From NCBI GenBank assembly GCA_031255815.1, contig JAIRRU010000162.1, positions 1 to 16,474 on the forward strand: a stretch of DNA of 16,474 nt, written 5' to 3'. The notes under the pieces were generated by a model. That model searched no databases, was not told the DNA's origin, and was given only the letters and a program-made list of their open reading frames with translations. The position numbers and the translations under genes were made by a program. The stretch is from Treponema sp. (lineage in GTDB: Bacteria; Spirochaetota; Spirochaetia; Treponematales; Breznakiellaceae). Positions within the stretch are counted from its first letter, which is position 1; each line of letters begins with the position of its first letter. This document shows positions 1-7,880 of this stretch, piece after piece.

Positions 1-40
1 CGAAAAAATGGAACGCCGCTTCGGAGGAATACGGGTATAG
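1..40 (+). CDS. uppS: Undecaprenyl diphosphate synthase (isoprenyl transferase), C-terminal end only
   Basis: Only the last 12 codons are visible, read in the frame starting at base 2 and ending in TAG at 38-40. They spell EKMERRFGGIRV. An R-R-F-G-G ending is typical of cis-prenyl transferases of the UppS family, which make the C55 lipid carrier for peptidoglycan. The gene lies 3 bases before cdsA, as in many bacteria with an uppS-cdsA-dxr-rseP order. The call rests on this short tail plus the neighbours, so the protein itself cannot be described further. Confidence 0.72.
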   Translation, partial: EKMERRFGGIRV

Positions 41-43
41 CGA

Positions 44-970
44 ATGAAAAAGACAGCCCAGCGTTTCCTTGTTTTTTTTATCGCCATCCCTCTCATTTTT
101 GCCCTGGTAATGCTCTTTCCCCAGCGGAACCACCTGGCCCTCAATCTTGTGGTTCTTGCCTTTATCGGCCTCGGATCAGCCGAATTTTCCGTTATTCTGG
201 GGAACAAGGGTTTTTTCTCCGGCCGGATCTGTCCGGGAAGCCCGGCGGAAACCCGGCCAATCCCCCTGAAGCGCCAGGTGGAAGCCGCGGCTCTGGGTAT
301 CCTGGCCCCTCTCGCGATGACCCTTGCCAACAGTTTCGCCCCTGCTCCGGAGGCGGGGGATATCGGGAACCTGGTATTCTTCGCCGTCTTCGTCCTTGAG
401 TGCGCCTGGGTTCTCCTGTCCCGGGTATTCAGCCCGGAGGCGGGTTTGGCGGATTATATCCTCCACGCGGTCTCGGGTTTTTCCGTGATGATATACCCGG
501 GCCTTTTCCTGGTCTGGCTTATCCGGATGAGCGGCCTTGACAATTCCTCCCTGGTTATCCTGATCTTCCTCCTGATGGTTTTCGGCAACGATTCGATGGC
601 CTGGGCCGGGGGGATGCTTTTTGGCAAGGGAAACCGGGGGCTCGTGGCGGCCAGCCCGAATAAAAGCGTGGCTGGTTTTATCGGGGGAATAGGGGCCTCC
701 ATCCTGGTGGGGGCCGGGGCGGAATTCTTTGCCAAAGACGCCCTGGTTCCCCGTTTCCTCCCCCCCCTGGCCGCGGGAACTCTCCTGGGCCTCCTGTCGG
801 GCTGCGCCTCCTCCCTGGGGGATCTGGCCGAATCGGCCTTGAAGCGGAGTTCGGGCATGAAGGATTCGGGCGCGCTTATCCCCGGCAGAGGGGGCATTCT
901 CGATTCCGTTGACTCCATAGCCCTGGCGGCCCCGGTATTTTACCTGGGCTTCCGGATGCTTTTCCAATGA
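44..970 (+). CDS. cdsA: Phosphatidate cytidylyltransferase (CDP-diglyceride synthase)
   Basis: This is an integral membrane enzyme that converts phosphatidic acid and CTP to CDP-diacylglycerol, the branch point of phospholipid synthesis. The 308-residue product is hydrophobic, with about seven to eight membrane segments. The CdsA signature lies at residues 264-290: S-x-L-K-R, then K-D-S-G, then P-G-R-G-G and L-D-S-V-D. The usual His before Gly-Gly is Arg here, and the usual Arg after Asp is Ser. The metal-binding acidic residues and Lys-Asp pair are kept, so it is probably active. The start follows the uppS stop by 3 bases; a GGAGGAA at 23-29 is too distant to be ideal, which suggests coupled translation. 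The stop overlaps the dxr start (ATGA). Confidence 0.93.
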   Translation: MKKTAQRFLVFFIAIPLIFALVMLFPQRNHLALNLVVLAFIGLGSAEFSVILGNKGFFSGRICPGSPAETRPIPLKRQVEAAALGILAPLAMTLANSFAPAPEAGDIGNLVFFAVFVLECAWVLLSRVFSPEAGLADYILHAVSGFSVMIYPGLFLVWLIRMSGLDNSSLVILIFLLMVFGNDSMAWAGGMLFGKGNRGLVAASPNKSVAGFIGGIGASILVGAGAEFFAKDALVPRFLPPLAAGTLLGLLSGCASSLGDLAESALKRSSGMKDSGALIPGRGGILDSVDSIALAAPVFYLGFRMLFQ

Positions 971-2073
971 AAAAACGGGTAGCCGTCCTGGGGGCAAGCG
1001 GTTCCATCGGGCGGAACACCCTGGATGTGATCCGCGCCAATCCCCGGGATTTTGAGCCGGTTCTTCTCTCCGCCAGGGCTAAGGCCGGGCGCCTGCGGGA
1101 ACTGGGGGAGGAATTCCCCGGCGCGGCCCTCTGCCTGGCCGGCGACGATCCGGCGGGGCTGCTGGAAGCCATCGGGCGGGCCGGGGCGGATATTACCGTT
1201 AACGGCATAGCCGGCGCGGCGGGGCTTGCCCCTTCGGTGGCGGTGCTGGAGGCGGGATCGGATCTTGCCCTGGCGAACAAGGAAAGCGTCGTCATGGCGG
1301 GGCCTCTTATCCTGGATCTTGCCCGGAAAAAGGGAAGGCGCCTTATTCCGGTGGATTCGGAACACACGGCGATCTTCAGCCTCCTCCAGGCCCACAACAG
1401 GGAAAAGGCGGAAGAGATACTTCTTACCGCTTCGGGAGGGCCTTTCCGTTCTTACAGCTGGGAGCAGTTGGGGAAGGTAAAGGCGGAAGACGCCCTTTCC
1501 CACCCTACCTGGAAAATGGGCCCCAAAATTACCGTTGACTCCGCCTCCCTGGCGAACAAGGGCCTTGAGGTCATTGAGGCGGTACAGTTCTTCGGCTTCC
1601 CCCCGGACAAGGTGGCGGTGGTTATCCACCCCCAAAGCGTGGTACACTCTATGGTGCGAATGAGAGACGGGGCGGTCTACGCCCAGCTTTCCCGCCCGGA
1701 CATGCGGCTTGCCATACAGGAGGCCCTTTACTGGCCGGATATGGCCCCCTCCCCCTTCGGTTCCCTGGATTTTGCGGGCCTCAGCCTGGAATTTGAGAAA
1801 CCGGACGGGGAAAAATTCCCCATGCTGCCCCTGGCCTACCAGGCGGCCCGCGCGGGGGGGCTTTACCCCTGCGTGTACAACGGGGCCAACGAGGAAGCGG
1901 TGGCGGCTTTTTTTTCGGGAGAGGCGGCCTTTCTTGATATCCCCCTGATCGTAGACTATGTTTTACAGGGGGATTGGCCTGGCAATCCGGATATGGGCGC
2001 CGTTCTGGAGGCAGACCGTCTTTCCCGGGAAAGGGCGCGGTTGTTTATAAAAACCATGAGGAGTAAAGGCTAA
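967..2073 (+). CDS. dxr: 1-deoxy-D-xylulose 5-phosphate reductoisomerase
   Basis: This cytoplasmic enzyme of the MEP isoprenoid pathway turns DXP into MEP using NADPH and a divalent metal. The NADPH-binding loop G-A-S-G-S-I-G is at residues 9-15, followed by A-N-K-E-S at 103-107. The metal-binding D130 and E132 (V-D-S-E-H) and E201 (N-K-G-L-E) match the family's three acidic ligands. The S-G-G-P-F flap motif is at 156-160, H-P-T-W-K-M-G at 179-185 and H-P-Q-S-V-V-H-S at 221-228. At 368 residues it is a little shorter than the about 398 of E. coli. It starts inside the cdsA stop (ATGA) and its TAA shares a base with the rseP ATG (TAATG), so translation of the three is probably coupled. It feeds precursor to UppS, encoded just upstream. 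Confidence 0.97.
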   Translation: MKKRVAVLGASGSIGRNTLDVIRANPRDFEPVLLSARAKAGRLRELGEEFPGAALCLAGDDPAGLLEAIGRAGADITVNGIAGAAGLAPSVAVLEAGSDLALANKESVVMAGPLILDLARKKGRRLIPVDSEHTAIFSLLQAHNREKAEEILLTASGGPFRSYSWEQLGKVKAEDALSHPTWKMGPKITVDSASLANKGLEVIEAVQFFGFPPDKVAVVIHPQSVVHSMVRMRDGAVYAQLSRPDMRLAIQEALYWPDMAPSPFGSLDFAGLSLEFEKPDGEKFPMLPLAYQAARAGGLYPCVYNGANEEAVAAFFSGEAAFLDIPLIVDYVLQGDWPGNPDMGAVLEADRLSRERARLFIKTMRSKG

Positions 2074-3428
2074 TGTTTATCACCAAGATACTGCTGGGAC
2101 TTATCGGCCTGGGGGTCGTGGTCTTTGTCCACGAACTGGGGCATTTCTTCGCCGCCCGGCTGGTGGGTATCGATGTAGAGGCCTTTTCCATCGGCTGGGG
2201 CAAGCCGCTGCTGAAAAAAAAGTTCCGGGGCGTGGAATACCGGCTCGGCATGTTCCCCCTGGGGGGTTACTGCAAAATGCGGGGGGAAAACGAATTCCAG
2301 GAAGCCTGGGAAAACCGCCGCCGGGAGATCTCCCCTACGCCGGGAACCTTTTTCGGCGCGAATCCCTTCCGCCGCATCCTGGTGGCCTTTGCCGGGCCCC
2401 TTTTTAATCTCCTTTTCGCCGTCCTGGTGCTTTCCGTTATTTGGGGCGCCGGTTTCGAGGTAAATACCCTGGGCAACCGGATTATCCTGGCCTCGGAGCT
2501 CGGGCTTCCGGATCAGAGTTACCCGGCCGACGAGGCGGGGCTTGAAACCGGAGACCGGATCATCAGTATAAACGGCGTCGATACCCCCTACTATCACGAT
2601 ATACAGGAAAACATCGCCGTAAACCCGGAAAAAAACCTTGCCCTGAAGGTGGAGCGGGACGGGACGATCCTCGACCTGACGGTCAGGCCCAGCCTGGAAA
2701 AAAGTACCGGGGCGGGGAAAATAGGGGTCTACTTCTGGACTGAACCGGTGCTGAGCGAAACCGCCGGGCCGGCCCGGGCGGCCGGGCTTCTACCGGGAGA
2801 CCGGATTCTCAGGGTAAACGGGGAGGAACTGCCCTATACGGTAAAAATGCTTCCCTTGCTGGAACAGGCGCCCCAAAGCCTTACCCTGGATTACGAGCGG
2901 GACGGCAGAAAGGCCAGTACCGTGCTTATCCCCGTCTACCAGGAGGGAGGGGGGATCGATTTGGGTTTAAGCTACGGGGCCGTAACTTACAAAAATCCGT
3001 CCCTCCTGCCCCCGGCGGCTCTGGCGAAGGGGGCCCGTGAAACCTGGAAGACCCTGGTAGTGTCCCTGCGGAGCCTTTCCCTCCTCTTCCGGGGCATCGA
3101 TCTGACCCAGGCGGTTTCCGGCCCGGTGCGGATAAGCTATATGGCCGGGGACATCGCCGCGGAAGCTTTCGGGCAGGGCATCGGCACGGGCTTCCGTTCC
3201 ATGGCCAACTTCCTTTCCCTCATTTCCATTGCACTCTGCGTCATGAACCTCCTCCCCCTGCCGGTACTCGACGGGGGCATGATCCTCCTTTTTGTAGTGG
3301 AGGCGGTTCAGCGGAAACCCCTCCACCCCCGGGCGGTAAGCGCCTTTCAAACCGTGGGAGTGGTATTGATTTTCGGCCTGATGATCTTTGCCATATTTGG
3401 AGATATTCTCTATCTGGTTCGTCATTAG
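2073..3428 (+). CDS. rseP: Site-2 intramembrane zinc metalloprotease RseP
   Basis: This is an inner-membrane protease of the S2P family that cuts substrates within the bilayer, such as anti-sigma factors and leftover signal peptides. The zinc motif H-E-L-G-H is at residues 20-24 in the first membrane helix. The third ligand motif L-D-G is at about 399-401, preceded by N-L-L-P-L-P. Between them are two PDZ-like domains, one around 150-200 (A-G-L-E-T-G-D-R-I) and one around 228-275 (A-G-L-L-P-G-D-R-I). Length (451 residues) and architecture match E. coli RseP. It is the fourth gene of the envelope operon and overlaps dxr as TAATG. Which anti-sigma factor or other substrate it cuts cannot be told from this window. 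Confidence 0.96.
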   Translation: MFITKILLGLIGLGVVVFVHELGHFFAARLVGIDVEAFSIGWGKPLLKKKFRGVEYRLGMFPLGGYCKMRGENEFQEAWENRRREISPTPGTFFGANPFRRILVAFAGPLFNLLFAVLVLSVIWGAGFEVNTLGNRIILASELGLPDQSYPADEAGLETGDRIISINGVDTPYYHDIQENIAVNPEKNLALKVERDGTILDLTVRPSLEKSTGAGKIGVYFWTEPVLSETAGPARAAGLLPGDRILRVNGEELPYTVKMLPLLEQAPQSLTLDYERDGRKASTVLIPVYQEGGGIDLGLSYGAVTYKNPSLLPPAALAKGARETWKTLVVSLRSLSLLFRGIDLTQAVSGPVRISYMAGDIAAEAFGQGIGTGFRSMANFLSLISIALCVMNLLPLPVLDGGMILLFVVEAVQRKPLHPRAVSAFQTVGVVLIFGLMIFAIFGDILYLVRH

Positions 3429-3444
3429 GCTTGCTTCGCGAGAC

Positions 3445-3459
3445 AAAGGAGCGGGTTTG
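3445..3459 (+). promoter_or_regulatory. Ribosome binding site that sets a TTG start
   Basis: AAAGGAG at 3445-3451 lies 5 bases before TTG at 3457-3459. No ATG or GTG in this frame has comparable spacing. The upstream in-frame ATG at 3388 lies inside rseP and lacks such a site. Starting at the TTG gives a clean signal peptide, which supports this choice. Confidence 0.75.
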
Positions 3460-5412
3460 AAGCGTCATTATCTCCTGGTTCAGGGTGTTCTAAAAAAAAC
3501 GATCTTCGCCCTGCTGCTCATGCTGGTGTTTTTTCTCGCCTCCCCCTGTTCCAGCGCCCAGTCCCCTTCCTCTTTGTTCTCCGGCGTCCTTCCCAGCAGC
3601 CACCAGGGAGCGGTAAGCGGCCTGGTTTACGACGGGGAGTACATCCTGAGCGCCGGGGAAGACGGTTTTGTGGAATCCTGGAATCCCCGTACCGGGGCGG
3701 CCGAGGATCGGTTCCAGATAAGCGCGGCGCCCGTGCTTTCCCTGATCCTGCGGCCCGAAAGGAAGCAGATTGCCTGCCTCGAAAGCGACGGGATCGGGTT
3801 TTACCGGGTATCTTCCTGGGAATACGCTCCGGTGAAACGGATCTTCGTCCTGGAGTTCCGGGATCCCATAAGCTTTATAAACTATTCTGCCGGGGGGAGT
3901 TTCCTGATTGTGGCGCGGAACGGAAGAAACGGGCCGGTGTTCATTAACGCGGATACGGGGGAACTGCTCCCCGTCCCGCCCGATCTGAGCGGGCCCGTCA
4001 GCTTTGCCGCCACCGGCCGTTCGGAACGGAATATGGTGGTTTATTCGCCGGAGGGATACATATCCTACTGGGATTTGGAATCGGGAAGGGAGACCAACCG
4101 TTTCTCCGGGCCGGCGGGCATGGCCTCCCCCATCCTCTTTGGAAACCGCCGTTTCCTTGCCGGCATAGATTCCAGGGGCCTGGTGATGGTAGACGCGGTC
4201 TCGGGAAGGGAACTTGACCGGGACGCTTCGGTATCCCGGGGGCTTCTTGTAGCGGACGACAAACTTGGCGCGGGTTTTCTCTGCCTGACCCCCGGCGGCG
4301 TTTTCAGGTTCCAGGCCTACCCCGAGGGGAGGCTGCGGCGGACCGGCTTTTTAAGCTTCCCGGCGGGCTTGGATATCCGCGCCGCCGTTCCCGCCGGGGA
4401 TTTTACCGCCCTGGGCAGCGCCGGGGGGACGGTTCTTCTGCAGGAATCCGGCGGCGCTTTAAGATCCATGGCGGCAAAAAAGCAGGCCCTGATCACCGAG
4501 GCCGCCGTCAGCGCGGGCCTCATCGCCTTCCTCACCGGGAACGGCCGCCTGGGCTACATCCCCCTGAATTTCTCCCAGCTGAGGGACGGAAGCGCCCTCA
4601 GCCTGGAAGACCCGGGCGCCTATACCCGGCTCGCCCCGGTGGCCGGGGGGGAGGATCGCTTTATCCTCTGGAATGACACGGGCGCCCGGCTGAGCACGGG
4701 CCTTGTGCTGGACAAGCTTTCCGGCCGTTCCGCCATCCGTTCCGTTTCCGCCCTGGGGGGCAAGGGGCTTTTTTTGGATTCGGTCGGGAATATTTCGGTT
4801 CTTTCCCTTGATACGGGGGATCCGGTCTTTTCTTTTTCTTCCATCGGCGCCATGGACGCGGCCTTTCTGGACGATCACGGAATCGTCCTGGGCCGCGGCG
4901 CCCTTTCCGGCAACTCCCCCTTCCTCATGATAGACACGGCTACCGGGGAAACCCTCCCCCTGCCCTATCCGGCCACGGTGGGCGCCCTGCTCTACCGGGG
5001 CCCTTCCGGCCTGGTTTACGCCGCGACAGTGGAGGAACAGGAAGGGGGAAGGAGGACTTCCATTATCCGCCTGAACCCCGCCGACTCTCTTCAGTCGCCG
5101 CGGCTTGCGGAGTACCGGGGCGAGGACACGGTATTCAGCATCGCGGAAGCCGGGGGAATCCTGGCCTCGACCCTGGGAAACGGCGAGGCCGCCGCTTACA
5201 CTTCACGGGGCATGGTTTCTTTTGAGCGGGGGGCGGGGATGTCCCGGAGCCTTATGGGCGGAGACCCCTACTTCATTGTCCTGGATCGGGACGGAAATAT
5301 CTCCTGGCACGATCCGGAAAACGGCGGCATGGTGGCCGCCTTCCGGCTTTACGAAACCGAATGGCTCCTCCAAAGCGCGGAGGGCCTTGCGCGGGGGAAT
5401 GTAATTCCTTAA
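3457..5412 (+). CDS. Secreted WD40/PQQ-like beta-propeller protein
   Basis: The 651-residue product begins with basic residues, a hydrophobic stretch at about 15-29 and a likely signal peptidase I site after S-S-A (residue 34), so it is probably exported to the periplasm. The rest is all-beta sequence with repeated propeller blades. The clearest is at about residues 49-80, with H-Q-G, S-A-G-E-D-G and a terminal W-N-P-R-T-G. Another has S-P-E-G-Y-I-S-Y-W-D. Several blades contain D-x-x-S/T-G-x-x turns. No catalytic motif was seen; such propellers usually act as binding or scaffold proteins. The gene starts 28 bases after rseP in the same direction, so it may be co-transcribed. Its stop overlaps the convergent comFB stop by 4 bases. 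I do not recognise a specific family beyond the fold. Confidence 0.82.
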   Translation: MKRHYLLVQGVLKKTIFALLLMLVFFLASPCSSAQSPSSLFSGVLPSSHQGAVSGLVYDGEYILSAGEDGFVESWNPRTGAAEDRFQISAAPVLSLILRPERKQIACLESDGIGFYRVSSWEYAPVKRIFVLEFRDPISFINYSAGGSFLIVARNGRNGPVFINADTGELLPVPPDLSGPVSFAATGRSERNMVVYSPEGYISYWDLESGRETNRFSGPAGMASPILFGNRRFLAGIDSRGLVMVDAVSGRELDRDASVSRGLLVADDKLGAGFLCLTPGGVFRFQAYPEGRLRRTGFLSFPAGLDIRAAVPAGDFTALGSAGGTVLLQESGGALRSMAAKKQALITEAAVSAGLIAFLTGNGRLGYIPLNFSQLRDGSALSLEDPGAYTRLAPVAGGEDRFILWNDTGARLSTGLVLDKLSGRSAIRSVSALGGKGLFLDSVGNISVLSLDTGDPVFSFSSIGAMDAAFLDDHGIVLGRGALSGNSPFLMIDTATGETLPLPYPATVGALLYRGPSGLVYAATVEEQEGGRRTSIIRLNPADSLQSPRLAEYRGEDTVFSIAEAGGILASTLGNGEAAAYTSRGMVSFERGAGMSRSLMGGDPYFIVLDRDGNISWHDPENGGMVAAFRLYETEWLLQSAEGLARGNVIP

Positions 5413-5708
5413 TCGTGGCTGGGGTTTTGCCGCACCTTCTCTATGGCGGCGTCAACCGCGTTGCGGATGCTTTCCGCGTAATCCTTACGGTCGTTTATAG
5501 CTTCCGCCGCATAGAGCCCTCCTAAGAGGGAGTAACGGTACAGGGGCTTGACCGAATTCAGGGCAATCGCGGCCATATCCACTACGCAGTCGTTGCAGGT
5601 GCAGATCTCGTCAGGGTATGACTCAAGCCGCTGTCCCAGTTCATTGAGAATCAGCTTTTCAGCCTCGTTTTTAAGATGCTCGAAATCGTAATCGTCGATA
5701 AACGCCAT
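5409..5708 (-). CDS. comFB: ComFB-family protein (late competence / possible cyclic di-GMP receptor)
   Basis: This is a 99-residue soluble protein. The cysteine cluster C36-x-C38-x2-C41 is followed by D44 and the A-L-N segment (49-51), and the C-terminus reads A-I-E-K-V-R-Q-N-P-S-H (88-98). This pattern fits the ComFB family, whose members carry a zinc-type Cys cluster and an ending like N-P-R-H. The B. subtilis protein is encoded in the comF operon but its role there is unclear; cyanobacterial members bind cyclic di-GMP. The start is the ATG at 5708, preceded by GGGGGAGG with 4-base spacing; an ATG 48 bases further upstream would overlap dnaB and lacks such a site. It lies 22 bases after dnaB and is likely the last gene of that operon. 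No comF helicase or other competence gene is nearby. Confidence 0.85.
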   Translation of the reverse strand: MAFIDDYDFEHLKNEAEKLILNELGQRLESYPDEICTCNDCVVDMAAIALNSVKPLYRYSLLGGLYAAEAINDRKDYAESIRNAVDAAIEKVRQNPSHD

Positions 5709-5730
5709 AACACCTCCCCCTTCAAAAAGT

Positions 5731-7098
5731 TTAATGGTTTCTCGCCATAGATTCAAACCGCGCGTATTTGGACATGAACACCAGATCTATGGTTCCCACC
5801 GGGCCGTTCCGCTGTTTGGAAAGGATAAGGCTTGTTTTACCCTCCCCGGCGGCGTTGCCCTTATTATTCGCCGCGTTGCTCGCCGCATCGGCGGCTTTTT
5901 TATCCGATTCCCGGCTCCGGTGGAGAAACATTACCACATCGGCGTCCTGCTCAATAGAGCCGGAATCCCGGATGGACGACAGGTTCGGCTTCTCCTTTTC
6001 CGCGTCCCGGTTCAGTTGGGCCAGTACCACGATAGGTATATCCAGTTCCCGGGCAAGGCTTTTTAGGGAACGGGAAATTTCCGACATCTGTTCGTACCGG
6101 GGCGTATTATAATTTTCGGAACTTATCAGCCCAAGATAATCAATAAACATGATCTCGATCTTTTCCTGCATCCGGATGCGCCGGGCCTGGGCGCGGAGAT
6201 CCAGAAGCTTCATGTTCGGCATATCCACGATGTAAAGGGGGGCTTCGTAGATACGCCCCGCCGCATCAAGAAGATCCTGGAAATCGCTCGATTTTATAAA
6301 GCCGCTGCGCAGGGCGTTCCCGTTTATCTTCGCCTCCATGGAGATAAGCCGCTGCATCAGGGCCATGGCGGGCATTTCCAGGGTAAAAAAGGCGGCGGGG
6401 GTCTTCCGCTGGATGGAAATGTTGGCGGCCATGGTAAGCGCCAGGGCGGTCTTCCCAATGGAAGGCCGGGCCCCGATGATGATAAATTCGGAGGGGTGAA
6501 AGCCCGAAGTCATCTTGTCCAGCTCGTCAAATCCGGAAGGGATCCCCGTGTATTCCTGTTTCGATTTGACCACATTCTCGATGATCTTAATCGTTTCGGG
6601 GATTATTTCCCTGGCGCTCTGGTACCTAAGGGTCTGACGGTTGTCGCTTAACTCAAAAAGCCGCTGCTGGGCTTCCTCCAGGAGGAGCCTGGCCTCCCGG
6701 GATTCGTCGAACACCCTCGTCCCGATCTCCCCGGAAACCCGGAGCAATGCCCGGCGCAGGGAATAGGCCTGTACGGTCTGGGCGTAGTACTCGATATTGG
6801 CGCTGGAGGGCACCACCGTGGTAAGGGAGGCCACGTAGGCGGAACCTCCCGCCTCGTCCAGTCTGCCGTTCTGCCTGAGTTCCCCCGAAACGGTAAGGAT
6901 ATCCGCCGTATGCCCTTTGTTGAAGATTCCCAGGATCGCCTCGTAGACCCGGTTATTCGCGTTGGAATAAAAATCACCGGGTCTCAGGTACTGTATGGAT
7001 ACGCTTATGGCATCGGGATCCATCAACATGGCCCCCAGGGCCGCCCGCTCAGCTTCTTCATCGTGAGGCGGGATTCTCTCTGTGCCGGAAGCCACCAT
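5731..7098 (-). CDS. dnaB: Replicative DNA helicase DnaB
   Basis: This is the hexameric ATP-driven helicase that opens the replication fork. The N-terminal primase-binding domain covers about residues 10-115 (E-E-A-E-R-A-A-L-G-A-M-L). The RecA-type ATPase domain follows, with Walker A G-A-R-P-S-I-G-K-T at 209-217. Walker B is near 314-322 (I-M-F-I-D-Y-L). A later Q-L-N-R segment leads to the arginine-finger region R-D-S-G-S-I-E-Q-D-A-D. Its 455 residues are normal for the family and no intein is present. The ATG overlaps the rplI stop (TAATG), so it is probably translated by coupling. It is the sixth gene of the rpsF-ssb-rpsR-DUF2232-rplI operon, an arrangement common in bacteria. Confidence 0.97.
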   Translation of the reverse strand: MVASGTERIPPHDEEAERAALGAMLMDPDAISVSIQYLRPGDFYSNANNRVYEAILGIFNKGHTADILTVSGELRQNGRLDEAGGSAYVASLTTVVPSSANIEYYAQTVQAYSLRRALLRVSGEIGTRVFDESREARLLLEEAQQRLFELSDNRQTLRYQSAREIIPETIKIIENVVKSKQEYTGIPSGFDELDKMTSGFHPSEFIIIGARPSIGKTALALTMAANISIQRKTPAAFFTLEMPAMALMQRLISMEAKINGNALRSGFIKSSDFQDLLDAAGRIYEAPLYIVDMPNMKLLDLRAQARRIRMQEKIEIMFIDYLGLISSENYNTPRYEQMSEISRSLKSLARELDIPIVVLAQLNRDAEKEKPNLSSIRDSGSIEQDADVVMFLHRSRESDKKAADAASNAANNKGNAAGEGKTSLILSKQRNGPVGTIDLVFMSKYARFESMARNH

Positions 7099-7802
7099 TA
7101 AGCCTGGGAAGCGTTTTCTCCGTTGCCTGCCGCGTCCTTAGGCCCCTCTTCCCCGCCCGTTTCCGGTGAGGGGGGGGCTTCGGCGGCGGGAGCTTCGTCC
7201 GTTCCGGCCGGGGCGGTTTCAGGGGGAAGGGTTTCGGCAGGAGCGGTTTCGGTTCCGGCCGCGGCTCCGTCCCCGGAATTCTGAGTTTCGCTCCGGGCAC
7301 CCTCTTCATCCCGGCGTCTCTTCCTCCCGGCCGCCGGGCGGGTTTCGGTTTTTTCCGCCTGCCCCTGCACGGTAATACTCAGCTCCGCGGAGGCGCTCTC
7401 GTAAAGTTTTACGAGCACCTTGTACTTGCCCACGCTCTTAAAGCTGGTTCCCTGCAGCTCGATCCGTTTCCGTTCGATTTGGAAGCCCTGTTTGGCCAGC
7501 TCGTCCATCACGGTCTGGCTGGTAACGGCGCCGTAAAGTTTCCCGTTGGCGCCGGCGGGCATGGAGACGGAAAGTTCCAGAGCCTCCAGTTTCTCTTTCA
7601 GGCCCGCCGCGTCTTTCCGCTTTTCCGCCTTGCGGGCTTCAATTTCCCCCTTGCGGGATTCAAACAGTTTTACGGTTTTTTCGTTGTAGGGAACGGCAAT
7701 ATCACGGGGAAAGAGAAAGTTGCGGGCGTAACCGCGGGCTACGTCTTTTACGTCTCCCTCTTCGCCCAAGGGGGAAAGATCCTTGTTCAGAATTACTTTC
7801 AT
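7098..7802 (-). CDS. rplI: Large-subunit ribosomal protein bL9 with a long low-complexity tail
   Basis: bL9 binds 23S rRNA near the L1 stalk base. Residues 1-148 are a complete bL9: an N-terminal domain beginning M-K-V-I-L-N-K-D with G-Y-A-R-N-F-L-F-P at 24-32, a charged connecting helix at about 41-76, and the C-terminal RNA-binding domain. Residues 149-234 are an extra tail with a basic patch R-K-R-R-R (160-164) followed by a stretch rich in Ala, Glu, Pro, Gly and Thr, probably disordered. The start is the ATG at 7802, set by AGGAG 7 bases before it; an in-frame upstream start at 7886 would read through the spacer hairpins. The gene follows the DUF2232 gene and overlaps dnaB. Confidence 0.95.
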   Translation of the reverse strand: MKVILNKDLSPLGEEGDVKDVARGYARNFLFPRDIAVPYNEKTVKLFESRKGEIEARKAEKRKDAAGLKEKLEALELSVSMPAGANGKLYGAVTSQTVMDELAKQGFQIERKRIELQGTSFKSVGKYKVLVKLYESASAELSITVQGQAEKTETRPAAGRKRRRDEEGARSETQNSGDGAAAGTETAPAETLPPETAPAGTDEAPAAEAPPSPETGGEEGPKDAAGNGENASQA

Positions 7803-7815
7803 ACAAGCTCCTTGC

Positions 7816-7837
7816 GCCAAAGCCCTTTGGCTTTGGC
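7816..7837 (-). promoter_or_regulatory. Perfect 9-bp stem-loop just before the rplI ribosome binding site
   Basis: On the - strand GCCAAAGCC pairs with GGCTTTGGC around a 4-base loop. The hairpin ends about 3 bases before the AGGAG of rplI. There is no U tract, so it does not look like a terminator. It could affect rplI translation or mark an RNA processing site. Confidence 0.55.
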
Positions 7838-7850
7838 CTGATAAAATTAC

Positions 7851-7869
7851 GGCCGGGCAAAAGCCGGCC
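7851..7869 (-). promoter_or_regulatory. GC-rich stem-loop in the DUF2232-rplI spacer
   Basis: On the - strand GGCCGG and CCGGCC pair around the 7-base loop CTTTTGC, followed by GTAATTTTATC. The trailing T run is only four bases long, so this is at best a weak or partial terminator. It sits between two other hairpins. Confidence 0.4.
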
Positions 7870-7880
7870 GGCGGGGCGCG

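Noticed and set aside
176..997. 273-codon open frame on the - strand
   Set aside because: It lies opposite cdsA, and its product is Arg/Gly/Pro-rich with no fold or motif, as expected for a shadow frame in GC-rich DNA.
3388..3456. Upstream start for the propeller protein
   Set aside because: It would overlap rseP by 41 bases and put about 23 extra residues before the signal peptide. The TTG at 3457 has the ribosome binding site.
3523..3562. Lipobox in the propeller signal peptide (A-S-P-C)
   Set aside because: Proline directly before Cys is not accepted in lipoboxes; a signal peptidase I site after S-S-A fits better.
5709..5756. Earlier start for ComFB
   Set aside because: It overlaps dnaB and has no binding site as good as GGGGGAGG before the ATG at 5708.
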